Positions 23,898-36,300 of a DNA stretch of 64,000 bases are shown piece by piece (the first letter of the stretch is position 1; each line of letters opens with the position of its first letter). Source of the DNA: Eunapius fragilis. Its lineage: Eukaryota; Porifera; Demospongiae; Spongillida; Spongillidae. Where the stretch lies: positions 13,352,898 through 13,416,897 of the forward strand of contig OY811972.1 in assembly GCA_963681505.1 (NCBI GenBank). The letters run 5' to 3'. The position numbers were made by a program, and so were the translations under genes. The notes beneath the pieces were generated by a model. It was given only the letters and a program-made list of their open reading frames with translations, searched no databases and was not told the origin of the DNA.

Positions 23898-24600
23898 ACA
23901 TGCATATGCACACACACACACATGTACACTCATGGAAATTCCAGTGCTACTTAAGATTAGTGGTTTCTGGTGAGGATGCTGTCAAGTTGCTATGACCAAC
24001 TCTATGGAAGCCACCCGTGACATGTTTGGAAAGCGGCACTGCCCAGGCCACTATTGTCCAAACACGTACTTGAAATGACACCAAGTGCTCTGATCTCAGG
24101 TGGGTATATGTGGCTGTACGTCTCATTACTGTGGAGTCCTACACACAAATGCATTATACAGCTATTAGATGGCCTATCTGCTTGCCACCACCTCATGTAA
24201 ATCATGTGCTACATGACCATGGCTTGCATGGGTGACTTAAAGGTAGTAAGTCTGAAACAATGGTGCACACTCTGATTTTGAGCATGTGTTAGTGTGAATG
24301 GCGTGGGATAGTTATGGGTGTGTGTGTGCATGAGTGTGTATGTGTGAGTGTGCGTGTGGAGGGGCAATGCCCTCCCTGTGACAATGGCATGGGGGCAGAA
24401 TTGCCCACGCCACTGACACCAGTCCAATATATGCAACACACCAGTCGAGTTACATGTGAAAAACACATCCGTGACGTGGAGGCCATTGGACATGACCATA
24501 TAGAGGAGACCATGGGATATGAGCACACAGTGGAGGGTACGAGTGCATTACATGTAATGGAAGCTACATACATCGTACGAGACATGGGAGACCTGAAAAG
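23040..24600. repeat. fold-back repeat with ~250-bp arms
   Basis: Sequence at 23040-23330 (CATGTCTCATAGCTTCCATT..., GTCAGGTCCAATGGCCTCC, AGTGGCGTACACAATTGCCC) returns in reverse complement at 24240-24600. CA/GT runs and a ~0.9-kb spacer lie between. The AGTGGCGTA..AATTGCCCC ends look like transposon termini. In addition, 22785-22855 repeats in direct orientation at 24660-24725 (GGACATCAGTGCA, CTGATTTCACCGTTAAACT). Confidence 0.7.
23569..23892. repeat. CA microsatellites
   Basis: Two long (CA)n blocks, 23569-23631 and 23827-23892, separated by about 195 bp. The open frames on them are composition artefacts. Confidence 0.95.
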
Positions 24601-24779
24601 ACACCGAACTAACATTTTTGAGCTGATGCAATTATGATCAGTTACTTCATGTCCAGAAATTGTGGACATCAGTGCACAATGGCTTGCAATTGTGATACAA
24701 AAATTCTGATTTCACCGTTAAACTCAACGGACACTTTACGAAATGATCTCGTTATTAAAAATAGCTAATCAATTATTCT

Positions 24780-25598
24780 TTAATATTATATTTTCCCTTG
24801 GGAGTGAAGTTAGGAAAGGCCATCGGTTTTACATAAAAGCGTGCCAAACAAATCATTGATTTCAGTTATCTAACCATGCGCGTCTGTCATAATGTACACA
24901 TTGTAACTCGTGCCCTCGCTTTCAATTTCGTCGTTTGTTTTATGTCGCAAAACCGCGCGGTTGTAGAGAACAAAAGGGTACTGCCCGTCCTCGTACCCAG
25001 TCCCGGAATGATCATCCTCTGACTCCTACTCCTCCTTGACCACACATAACTTGGGATAGAATAAAGAATGGAAACTTCACCAATAGCTTCAGAATTGGCT
25101 GGAAGGTGCCTACTGTAATCAAATTGTCGATGTATATTTTTGTAATTGTATCGTTAAATTTGGGCCGTACTAAACGTTACTCATATCATTACGGCCGAAT
25201 CTTGACAAGTTTAGAAATGTCGATACCAAACCAGAAAACTACATGCAGGAGCATAGCAAATGATTTACAATCAACTATACGGTCTGTGTAAGACGCATAA
25301 TTAGGTACGAGGGGAAAAATCTATGAAACAAGTAACTAAAAACATTCTCTATGTGAAAATTGGTGAGATATAGGATTTGAAGGCAATGGTGTGTAAAAAG
25401 CAAGGAAACAAGGGTCTGTAATAGTAAGGGAAAATGTCACGGTCCTATATTTAGCACACGAACATCAAACGGGCTAAATATAGGACTATGACATTCTCCC
25501 TATCAGAGACCCTTGTTCCCTTGCTTTTTACACCAACATTGCCTTCAAATCCTATTTCTCACCATTTCAACTTTCTCATGGAGAATATTTTTAGTTGT
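24780..25598 (-). mobile_element. hairpin-ended element, short copy
   Basis: Hairpin H2 (25328-25598) at the right, with a ~0.5-kb body at the left. The body shares with copies A, B and the 41.1-kb copy the blocks GGGACTGGGTACG, TTTTGTTCTCTA and a GCTATTGG/GTTCCTGTC-like segment. Read on the - strand, the body has a frame with an acidic stretch, then FVLYNRAVLRHKTNDEI, which resembles the 41.1-kb copy. The left limit is approximate. Confidence 0.55.
25328..25598. repeat. terminal hairpin H2
   Basis: ACAAGTAACTAAAAACATTC... with GTGTAAAAAGCAAGG and TATATTTAGCACAC towards the loop. The right arm is complementary. Confidence 0.88.
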
Positions 25599-25604
25599 AT
25601 AAAA

Positions 25605-25895
25605 AGTGACACAACCCATGTAGAGTTGCCTTGCTTGGTATAATTAGTCCTAAAAAGTTTTAACTGAATACCTGCCACCCACCACCGACCCCCCTCTCCC
25701 CCGCTACCCCCTTCTCCTTCTGTTTTTTTTTCTCACGACGACCCCTATCCTAATCCATATGTGCCTGCATAAACACTATCACTCCGAACACACACACCAG
25801 CTCACAATAATGGCGTGTACACAGATCACAGATGACCCCACTGACACACCAGCACACACCAACAGTGTATACACTTCTAACCTACACATTTGTTC

Positions 25896-25937
<42 letters not shown>

Positions 25938-27210
25938 AATAGGTCTTCACATCAGAACACACTAGAATAGTGAACATAAGAGTCACCAGCACCCAGTACT
26001 ACACACTGGCTTTTTGTGAGGCAAAACCTTAGAGGGGGGGATAGTTCCTAAGGCAACTCTGAGCCCAGGTTGTATCATTTATTGCTAAGGAGGCCCTCAC
26101 CAATCCATATGCACACCAATTAAGGCATGCACTAACAATAACATGTATCACATATGCCGTCATTCTACCTTAGTGTACAAAAAGGTAAGAGTTCTGTATT
26201 GAGTACACTCACAAAAAGCTGTGTTCTTAGACTACCCTTATCAGAGGTTACCTGCCCTACGTAAAGGGGTAGTGCTCAATAGAATAGGCTAAGAACACTA
26301 ACAGTGTCTTTTTATTATTTTTCCTATCCTACATATCAAAATTCTCTCCGAGATTAGGTGGCTGTATTGTCGATGTGATACAGCCAGCATGACAAAGGCT
26401 TCAGCAAAGGAAGGGCCATTTCAGGCTTGATTTGTAAGGTCATTATGTAGTTGCATGGCTCTGCAGATTTTCATTCATGGACATTATTGATGTGCATAGC
26501 ATTAAAGATTGTGTGTATGTGTGGTAAATGTGGACAGTTGGAGAAGGGGCTGGTTGGACAATGGTGGACTTGCTCAATGCAGGTAGGCCACATATAAAAT
26601 CATGTTATGATTAGTTGGGTGTTGTGTAAACGTTTCCTCCCCCCCTCCTGGAGAAACATGTCTTGTTGGCAAATACATAACGCTAACCTGGGTAGCAATT
26701 TGTAATACACATGGCCTGTACATATGTATTTAATAATATCCAGCCATTTATTGCCACTGAGTATTTGCATGTGTGAGCTGTAATGTGATAGATGGTATGT
26801 GATAGTGCATAGGTGATGGTTTGGGATGATATTATGTGACGGTGTGTAGTCAAAGGTCTGTGCACATGTAATGGTGTTATTTAATCCTGTGTAGGTAATG
26901 GTCTTTGCACCTGTGACGGGTTATATGTGATGGTATGTAGGTGATGGTCTTCAGAAAGGAAGCGATGGCAGACATGATAAGGAGGCGAACAGAAAGTGAT
27001 GGTACATTGAACACACACCTGACGTAGACACAATTTACAATCTCCGTGAAACAGCACCACCGGGGCAAAGATCCAGGAGTCCCCCCTCCACCAGACAGGC
27101 ACCAGCACGATGCCACCAGAAACCACTTCACAGACACTGGCCTATGGCTCAGTGCTGACAGAGACAGAGACTATTTGCCTCGTGTTGTGTTAAAATAAAA
27201 CGTGACAATA
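25605..27210. other. intergenic with CA run
   Basis: A pyrimidine-rich block near 25690-25735, a CA microsatellite at 25899-25936, and an imperfect GTGATGGTATGTAG-type tandem array around 26780-26950. No gene recognised. Confidence 0.45.
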
Positions 27211-27609
27211 TCATAAACCTATCCTCATATTACCACCTCACTGATAGCCGGAAAGACAGACATCCTCTGTAGGGGACCATACGACTCCTTCACCAGTTGT
27301 TGTGACAGACAATGACCTCACACACAAGGTAACACTAACCAAGCCCTCCACAGATTGGCCCAACATCTTGGGAGATATAATGAGCCTAGGTTTTTAATTG
27401 AAAAACAATGTAATCATTAATTAAGCCGACACAGTATAAAACTCAACTACAGACCATCCCAAAACACACATTGTCAAAATGAGTGTGATGTACCTCATCA
27501 AACAATATGAGAAGTGCAAAAAGTCTCTAACTTAATATCTGCATGACTTGATTTTTTTTTTGTTGTCTCATATATGTGCATGTTGGACTGACACATCAGT
27601 CTCAGTTTA
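27211..27609. repeat. ~395-bp direct repeat, copy 1
   Basis: Starts TCATAAACCTATCCTCATAT and ends ACATCAGTCTCAGTT. It is nearly identical to 29798-30194. The last ~85 bp also occur at 47846, because copy 2 overlaps the edge of the ZnT duplication. Confidence 0.9.
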
Positions 27610-28757
27610 GTTAACCATTGGACTAAATGGCACTGTAGTAGTCCAGTCCCTTGTAGTGGTGGCATACACATTGCTGACAAACTTCTGATCGCTATGCTTG
27701 TCTGCACTTAATACTATCACTGAGTCCTTTGTCCACCAAATATTGTGATTGGACTGGTCTAGCTGACAGAAGCAGACCAAGGCTGTAATTCAGCCTATTT
27801 ATATGGTGTATGCATGTATTGTGTATTTGTGTATTTGTGTATTTGTGTATATTGTGTATATGGTGTATAATACAAGGCTCAGATTTTCTTTTGTAGCAAG
27901 TGGCTGCGTACAGTTGCCTTGCATTGTGTATGTCACCAGTTGTTGAGTTGTGTCCAGCATGACCACTAAATGGTAACCATAACAGTTATAGACCAGTTGA
28001 AGCCAGATGGAAGTAATGGAAATTCAATTCTGCCAGATAATGTTCGGTTAGGTGGCATAATTTAACCTTGAATTGTACATATGCCAAAAGCAGGCTACAA
28101 TGAGTGAGCTGGTGCTCATGACGCCCCCACCTTTGAGTGGATAATACATATATCTCTGCAAACCAACAGAGATATATGGGGGACCTGCTCCCATGGCCAA
28201 TGTAAATTCTACATTTGTGTGTTTGCAAATAGCAATTTATAATCCATGTTGGTGAACACTTCATGATACATGCAAAAGTGTGGTATTCACCTAACTTAAG
28301 CCAATCTCATGTACATTTCAATATTAATTGGTGCTTCGTCCATTGTACACACCACCAGCACTAGCAGCAGACTTTCTTGCCACCACATGCCGCCAATAGT
28401 CTTGTACTTTTGCAAATCAACTTGTTATAGCCACCATAAGGTACTTCTACGCTCACATTTATGTAAAAATCAGACATTCTGCCCACACTCATAACGCTGC
28501 AGACCCTGTCCACAGATATTACTCACCTGAAAACATATCCTTATCAATCTACATGGTGCCATGTTATCCCAGATCTACATGCAGTCATGTAGTTCACTTC
28601 CTGAGTTCCCACACTATCCAGCTTAGGCTACACCTCCATGTTTAGATTGGAGCATTTTCAAATTTGACCAATAAAATTTTAGCACATGCCGTTAATATGA
28701 TGGAATTGGCCCAATAGAATTATAGCACAGTCTGCACACGTGTTAAGGCTTTGCAGG
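27610..28757. other. intergenic upstream of proline-rich gene
   Basis: Contains a GTGTATTTGTGTATTT simple repeat near 27815-27865. No coding frame recognised. AT-rich promoter region towards its right end. Confidence 0.4.
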
Positions 28758-28765
28758 TATAAAAG
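28758..28765 (+). promoter_or_regulatory. TATA box, proline-rich gene
   Basis: TATAAAAG about 160 bp before the ATG at 28921. A plausible 5'-UTR intron runs from donor AGAG-GTAAGAAT (about 28808) to an acceptor ending CATGTAG just before the ATG. That would place the start codon at the head of exon 2. Confidence 0.5.
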
Positions 28766-28920
28766 TCAGTCATGCACCCGCAGAATTATAGTGCACTTTG
28801 CAAAAAGAGGTAAGAATTTAATAAAATACTCTATGTGGATTCACGTGTACACTTGCTTGAAAAAAGAATAAGGTAAAATTTTTAAAAATCATACTCTCTG
28901 TCTCTGTCACGTACATGTAG

Positions 28921-29400
28921 ATGGCAGCTGAAGACCTTACGGGGTTTTTTAATCAAGAGGGGTCGGAGGAGGAAGAGGATGACATACATCCTCCGACTCC
29001 TCTCCCCATCACCCCGCCACCTCCAGAAGCCCCGCCACTACTACCACCACCAGCAGCACTGCCCCCACCACCACTACCAGCAGCGCTACCCCCGCCGGCA
29101 CCACCAGCGCTGCCCCTGCCGGCACCACCAGCGCTACCCCCGCCGGTACCACCAGCGCTACCCCCGCCGGCACCACCAGCGCTGCCCCCGCCGGCACCAG
29201 CAGGGATAATCCCGCCACCACCACCACCAGCTGCGCTCCCGCCGGTACCACCGCCGCCTGTGCTCCCTCCCTGGCCTGCATGGCCACTGCCACCCTGGCA
29301 GAATGCAGCATGGCGGGGAGGCCGGGGAGGAGGACGTCTTCCGCAGGCGACGAGGGCGCGGGCGAGGACAATTAACAATAAACGCTACAAATTCATATAA
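28921..29400 (+). CDS. proline-rich protein with acidic head and RGG tail
   Basis: 159 residues from ATG at 28921. Three zones are visible. Residues 1-25 are acidic (QEGSEEEEDD). About 26-125 are proline/alanine/leucine-rich, built of PPAPPALPP-type 8-10-residue units with PPPP runs. The C-terminal 35 are basic, with AAWRGGRGGGR and RARARTINNKR. No catalytic domain or membrane segment. RGG/basic ends often bind RNA and poly-Pro stretches bind SH3/WW/EVH1 modules, but that is inference. A TATA box, probable 5'-UTR intron and AATAAA near the stop support a real transcript. It lies directly left of hairpin H3, where other hairpin copies carry their body, and its EEEEDD-then-Pro start recalls the frame in the 41.1-kb copy. 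It may therefore belong to that element family. Much of the middle is GC-rich and repetitive, so codon evidence is weak. Confidence 0.55.
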   Translation: MAAEDLTGFFNQEGSEEEEDDIHPPTPLPITPPPPEAPPLLPPPAALPPPPLPAALPPPAPPALPLPAPPALPPPVPPALPPPAPPALPPPAPAGIIPPPPPPAALPPVPPPPVLPPWPAWPLPPWQNAAWRGGRGGGRLPQATRARARTINNKRYKFI

Positions 29401-29515
29401 TTATAATTATTATTATTAAAGTTATTTGTTATTGCATTAAGAGATAAAGGGGATCATCGAAATTATATATGCTCTTCCTACATTTCATCGACTACGGTGA
29501 AAAAAAACCTATGAA

Positions 29516-29798
29516 ACAAGTAAATAAAAACATTCTCTAACGAGAGAGGGATTGACCAATGGTGGGGTAAAAAGCACGGAAACAAGAGTGACAGAAATTT
29601 TACTCGAAAATTGAAATTGGCCTATACTTAGCACGCTCACATAATAACAGCGCATGCCTGAGTAATGTGCTAAATATAGGCCTATTTCAATTTTCGAGTA
29701 AAATTTCTGTCACTCTTGTTTCCGTGCTTTTTACCCCACCATTGGTCAATCCTATATACCAACAACTCTCTCGTTAGAGAATGTTTTTATTTACTTGT
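29516..29798. repeat. terminal hairpin H3
   Basis: ACAAGTAAATAAAAACATTC..., arms of ~125 nt, family block TGGGGTAAAAAGCACGG. It abuts the second copy of the 395-bp direct repeat. Confidence 0.9.
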
Positions 29799-30194
29799 CA
29801 TAAACCTATCCTCATATTACCACCTCACTGATAGCCAGAAAGACAGACATCCTCTGTAGGGGACCATACGACTCCTTCACCAGTTGTTGTGACAGACAAT
29901 GACCTCACACACAAGGTAACACTAACCAAGCCCTCCACAGATTGGCCCAACATCTTGGGAGATATAATGAGCCTACGTTTTTAATTGAAAAACAATGTAA
30001 TCATTAATTAAGCCGACACAGTATAAAACTCAACTACAGACCATCCTGAAACACACATTGTCAAAATGAGTGTGATGTACCTCATCAAACAATATGAGAA
30101 GTGCAAAAAGTCTCTAACTTAATATCTGCATGACTTGATTTTTTTTTGTTGTCTCATATATGTGCATGTTGGACTGACACATCAGTCTCAGTTG
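29798..30194. repeat. ~395-bp direct repeat, copy 2
   Basis: Same sequence and orientation as 27211-27609. It begins at the last base of hairpin H3, so H3 probably inserted at this edge. Confidence 0.9.
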
Positions 30195-30352
30195 TCTCAG
30201 AAATATGTATCATGCAGTATGTATGAATTAGTGAATACATCAATATTGCAATGAATAATGGCAAATTACAATGTGAAATTCCCCCCCCACCCAAAAAAAA
30301 TTTTTTTTTAAATTTCTATTTTAAGAACATTCGTATTTGGTTATTTTGCCCA

Positions 30353-33300
30353 TCAAGTCCTTTGCATTGGAGTAATGTTTCTGCATGCATTGCAGTCATC
30401 CATGAATGACTCGTGTTCCTCTGTTTGAAGTATTGTGTGACTAACATTGTGACTCTCACGTAGAAGTGTAGTGGCCTCATGGAGAACAGCTTGAGGATAT
30501 GCTCCAGTGTCTGTAAAGTGACATGTGCCCAATTGACACAAAGCCAAAAAAATGTGATAAAATGTGTGACATATACTTGGCCTACAATATATCTCTCTGT
30601 CTGTTAATAGAATTAATCATTTTAATAATGCTGGCTAAAACAATCAATTTTTTTTAATAACTACATGTAATAAACTATCAACCTCATACACCTCATGCAG
30701 CATACAGTTACACCTCATCAGTTACACCTCATGCATCATGCAGTTACACCTCATGCAGCATGCAGTTACACCTCATCAGCTACACCTCATGCAGCATGCA
30801 GTTACACCTCATCAGCTACACCTCATGCAGCATGCAGTTACACCTCATGCAGCATGCAGTTACACCTCATCAGTTACACCTCATGCAGCATGCAGTTACA
30901 CCTCATCAGTTACACCTCATGCAGAATGCAGTTACACCTCATGCAGCATGCATTTACACCTCATCAGTTACACCTCATGTGGCATGCAGTTACACCTCAT
31001 CAGTTACACCTCATGCATCATGCATTCACACCTCATCAGCTACACTTCATGCAGCATGCAGTTACACCTCATGCCAGCATGCAGTTACACCTCATGCAGC
31101 ATGCAGTTACACCTCATGCAGCATGCAGTTACACCTCATGCCAGCATGCAGTTACACCTCATGCAGCATGCAGTTACACCTCATGCAGCATGCAGTTACA
31201 CCTCATGCCAGCATACAGTTACACCTCATGCAGCATGAAGTTACACCTCATGCAGCATGAAGTTACACCTCATGCAACATGCAATTACACCTCATGCCAG
31301 CATGCAGTTACACCTCATGCAGCACGAAGTTACACCGCATGCCAGCATGCAGTTACACCTCATGCAGCATGAAGTTACACCTCATGCCAGCATGAAGTTA
31401 CACCTCATGCAGCATGAAGTTACACCTCATGCAGCATGAAGTTACACCTCATGCAGCATGCAGTTACACCTCAAGCAGACCTACTTCATCCAGCATGTGT
31501 GGCCTTAACCAGAAAATACTTTAAATAGCATTAATACCTCACTTGTTAATTATACTTTATTCAAAAATGTAACCTAATAAAATTTCTCCCCCCCCCCCTC
31601 CCCCCCTCCTCCCCCCTCCTCCCGCTTCACCAACACATACCTAAAACAAGATGCGCTGCTACGGCTGTCTTGTTCAATGTAAGGGACCATATGCTGAGGT
31701 TGTGTATGCTCTTAACACCTCTAACAGCTAACAGCCCATTCCTGATGTCGTCATAGTCCACATCCATGGGTGTGCCTGATGTATGTCGGTGCAATACAGT
31801 TTTTAAAAACAATCGGTGGAAGGGCAGTGTACACACTTATACTGACAGTGAATGTCATTAATATAATGCACCTATTAGTGAACCAGACGCACCTTCCATC
31901 AGCACCAGAACAGCATCTCTCAAGATATTGACGGTAGAAAGCAAGACAAGGACCGAGAACAGAAATGTACAGGCAGGATCTGCAAATTTCCACTCTGGCT
32001 GTAGCAAGAGTAAAAGCAAAATGATACCATCTCTGGGGATATGGTTTCAGCATGCATGCTAGTTACCAATTATGCACACGTATGAAACCGCCACCCCACC
32101 CCCTCCATCCCCCCCCCCAAAATTATAATTAATTATAGTACAATATTAATAATGCTGCTGTATATTCTCTGTATGCTTGTATTCTAAAAATAAGAATAAT
32201 AACAAATCAAATTCTAACCTTGAATTTTATAATGAAAGCAGCCAGGACCACGCCCACACTTTGAACCATATCCCCTAACACGTGCAGCATGGCGGCCCGG
32301 AGGTTAATGTTCTCTCCAGACCCCGCACCATTTCCGTGGTGCTTTTTTTCCTCTACCCAGTCGTCAGAGATGGCTAATTCGTTCTCATCGTCCGGAACCT
32401 TCGACACGCTGACTTTACCTCTCTCTGCGCCATGCAGCCTGCGTGCCTTCACTTGTTCCTTTTTGTCGCCATTCTCATTGTGAAGAACGGAGCACATTCT
32501 AAGTGGAGAACATTGCGTGCAGGTAATTCTAATAATATAGTACAAATCAATCTTGATTTTACAGATGACCTGCGTAATAAGTAATAACTTTATTTACTCT
32601 ATCACCTGTGATTTTACCGGCAATTTAAATTCAACTAATGTAAAATCAAGTAATGCACCTTTTACCGCTGACGTCACAACTGCTTGACTCAGTCATGTAT
32701 AACATAAGTCTTTAGTTTTATAGAAACATCACCATGATATAGAAATATGGCAACTACAAGATGAATGCCTAGCTATATTCCAAAATAAAGTACCTTCGCC
32801 AGTTACAGTGCAGATGTTCAGTGCTCAGGTAGATGACTCCCTAAATTGAAAAAACACGAGTCCGCTAGTAACTTCCGCAATGCTTCGTTGATCAGAAATC
32901 CCTTACAAAGTTCCATTGAAATGCAACAACAATGAAACGTGATAATTTACTTCATAGTGAAACTTTGAAAGGAAAATCATGTAGGAGCTACATGTATGAT
33001 GGTGAAGTAATTCTATTTTTAAAGCAGACCCCACGCTAATTCATGTTTGGCGTCTGTGATTGAAGCCTGGAACTGCAATGCCATGCATACGAATGTACGC
33101 ACATATCATCCACTATGCAACAATTGAATGAGGCTGGTTGATTTATCCTTGATCCTTTGCCCCGAACAGAATTTGTTTAAACTTATACTTCTGCACGCAT
33201 GCATGCATGCTGGTGCACTGGTGTCGTAGTATATATTGTCCCCTCATATATTGTCCCCCCGGACAGCATAACCTAGGTTGCATTGTCCCCCGGACAATGT

Positions 33301-36300
33301 AACCTAGGGTATATTGTCCCCCACGAACAATTCACCCTAGGATATAATGTCCCCTCCCTGGTTGTACTGTCCCCCCTACCCGGACAATACACCCCAGGGT
33401 ACATTGTCCCCCATCATTTAAAAATCCCGATAGCACATTCCATTATTGTCCCGCATATATATTACGTGTCATGCATATATTGATTCAAACGTAAATAGAA
33501 TGAACCTTGCCTCTCAAAAGGACAGCGTATTAGCAACTAATCCAAAAGAAATGAAATTCAATGAGTGCATGAATTACACTGTATATAAACATAAACAAAA
33601 TACACAATCAACAATACTAATGATCGTATTCTGGAAGTGTTTTGCCAATTTCATTACCTGCAGTGCATTGTGGATAAAAACAGAGGAGCAGTTGTACTGA
33701 AAACAAGTGATAAAAACATTCTCTATGCGAGAAGGTTGGTGGCATATAGGAATCAAAGGTGGTGGTGGTGTAAAAAGCAAGGGAACAAGGATTGTGATTG
33801 AAAAGGAAAAATGAAATAGACCTATATTAGCAGCATGTCGTCATGTTTAACTGTGTTTGCTAAAATAGGTCTATTTCATTTTTCCTTTTCAATCACAATC
33901 CTTGTTCCCTTGCTTTTTACACCACCACCGCCTTTGATTCCTATATACCACCAACCTTCTCGCATAGAGAATGTTTTTATCACTTGTTTCCTACATTTTT
34001 TGGTGGATTTAGTATTGTATTTAGTTCTTGAAACGTAACCATGTAGCAAGAATGTCAAATGACAGTTTTATTTTAGAATCTCGCGGCCATGCAATTTTGT
34101 TGAGGTGTGGGTGACCATTAAAATACACAGTATTACTATTTAAACAATAAGTACAAGTATAGCTATAATAAAACTCAGGAGCGTGTCATCTTGTATATCC
34201 TGGATCAGGATATACTGCTGTATATTCAGGATCAGGATATACTTCTGTATCCAGGATATACAGCAGGTAGAGCAGGTGGAGCTAATCCTGCAGCTGGACA
34301 TGGAACCACTCCTGAACCTGGATGTGGAGCAGGTGGAGTGACTCCTGGACCTGGACCTGATTTAAACAACCGTTAGTTAAAACAAATCCTCCACTGGCAA
34401 GCGAAGCCATATAATACATCAGACAAAGATTACATGTACCCACTGATCTCACGCCATTATCAGATAAACCATGCCACAATACGTTGTCATCAGCAACTTT
34501 GACACTATTATCAGATATAAACTATGCACCACAATTACGAAATTGTTGTCAGCGAACAGCGTGCACACATTTCAGACAACAGCACGGAGAGAGACGCAAT
34601 ATCTTCCGCTGTAATGCGCCTATCAATGTTACATGAGACCCCCCCCTGGGGCATTGGGAGGGATTTGACCTTTATTAAAGCAAACTGCCCCTGGTTTGGG
34701 GTTAATAACCGGTCAAATGTCTATACTACGTGGTCTGATAAAAAGGTCAAACGCGTGCCCGACTACGGTCAAATGTGTGGCCAGTAATAATATTCACGCA
34801 TCAAATCCCCACCTAATCCCGACTTCGCCCCAGGGGAGGGGGGTCTCACGTAACAATGATAGGTGCATAACTGTTGCATAAAATATTTTAGCGATACACT
34901 ATACATGCTACAATTTATGTCCAGATCCAACACTCATGGTGTAACGCACCTTCGGGTGGTCGCTTTGTTGGTCCTTTCAGTAGCGCGCTTGACACCTTGT
35001 CGTGTCTTGTATTGCACTCGTTTGGCATGTCTGTAGGTGTACGAGTGGCTAGTTGTTGCCGGGTTTTTTTTTTCAGTAAGGGGGAGACACATTCTAATTG
35101 GAGCCTCTTGCTTCACATATATCTGCTGTAGACTGTATACCGTAGTATCTGATCGCGTATGTAGTTCCACCGACAGAATTCGAAAGTTATGGTATATAAG
35201 AAGCTATTGTATAGAAATCAATTCGGTCAAAACAATTATATGCAACAGTGTCGGGAACTTACGTGTATGGTAGTTTTGGCTTTCATTTCAAGCTGCGTAA
35301 CGAATGATAGACTTGAGAGTAACGCACAGGCGTCAAGCAGAAAATGATACCTTGAATATTCGTCAGGAGCCTTCCTATAATGCTATCGCATATCACTGCT
35401 CCATTCCGTTTCTGAACCATTTGGCATTATGGTTGGACATTTATACATGGCGCTGTAGGTATCCTAAAGGGCTCTATGCAGAAAATGATACCTTGAATAT
35501 TCGTCAGGAGCCTTCCTATAACATTATCGCATATCACTGCTCCATTCCGTTTCTCAACCATTTGGCATTATGGTTGGACATTTATACATGGCGCTGTAGG
35601 GACCCTAAAGGGCTCTATAGATTCAGTGCGTATACCTCTTCCACAGCGTGCGGGAATATTAAGAATTTGAATCACGCCCACGACACGTGGCTATTATTAA
35701 ATTAAAAATAGCTAGCTGATGTAATTGGGTATTTTCAACCGAATACCAAATGAGGTACTATTCGCTTTAGTTAATTGCCCGAACAGTTAGGCGTCTAACA
35801 GACACCCGAAGATAACTTGCGGACGCATCCTGAAGTGATTGGTACACTGGCGTGCTTTACAAACGTTCCTGTCGTGAGTTATACTCTCCGGAAGGAAGAA
35901 GAATAAGAATAAGAAGCCGACGGAGGAGAAATTTTAGGTGGGACTGGGTACGGACGATAGGGACGAGTATTTTTGTTCTCTAAAAGTACACCGTCTTGTG
36001 ACACTGATACAACGCAGAACTGTTGTCCTTTTTGATATCGCTCGATTGCCACTAAGAGCGAAGTGACCCAATTCTTAAATGTCCCGCTAGACGTGAGTGA
36101 CGTTTTTTAATGACATTCATGATACTGTTGGATTCCTATATGGAACCTACTCGCGTAGGTTCCGATTTACGCTTCGGTACAATGAAGCCCCAAATGTTGG
36201 GGACAGAGTACAGACAACTGCAGCGGCGGCGAAGGGCAAAGAGCTAGCAATACAATGCTACAGGGCTAATGCAAAGGTCAAAACATATTCAGGTGAAATT

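Larger units (their letters stand above)
33703..36165 (+). mobile_element. hairpin-ended element, long copy B
   Basis: Inverse copy of 15571-17625. It has hairpin H4 at the left and the palindrome GGAACCTACTCGCGTAGGTTCC at 36142-36163. It differs from A by a 253-bp MITE (34615-34867) and by a local tandem duplication of ~135 bp (35338-35470 repeated at 35477-35605, AGAAAATGATACCTTGAATA). Confidence 0.78.

Noticed and set aside
28953-29378. - strand Gly/Ala-rich frame opposite the proline-rich gene
   Set aside because: Complement of CCN codons. The + frame has ATG after an acceptor, a TATA box and charge zoning.
27211-30194. 395-bp direct repeats as LTRs of a retroelement around the proline-rich gene
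   Set aside because: No TG...CA ends, primer-binding site or polymerase frame. The right copy overlaps the ZnT duplication edge and continues beyond, so it is a local segmental duplicate.
30695-31372. 225-residue [13 protein letters not shown] frame (and those at 48445-49664)
   Set aside because: Translation of the 22-bp minisatellite in several frames; intronic in both ZnT copies.
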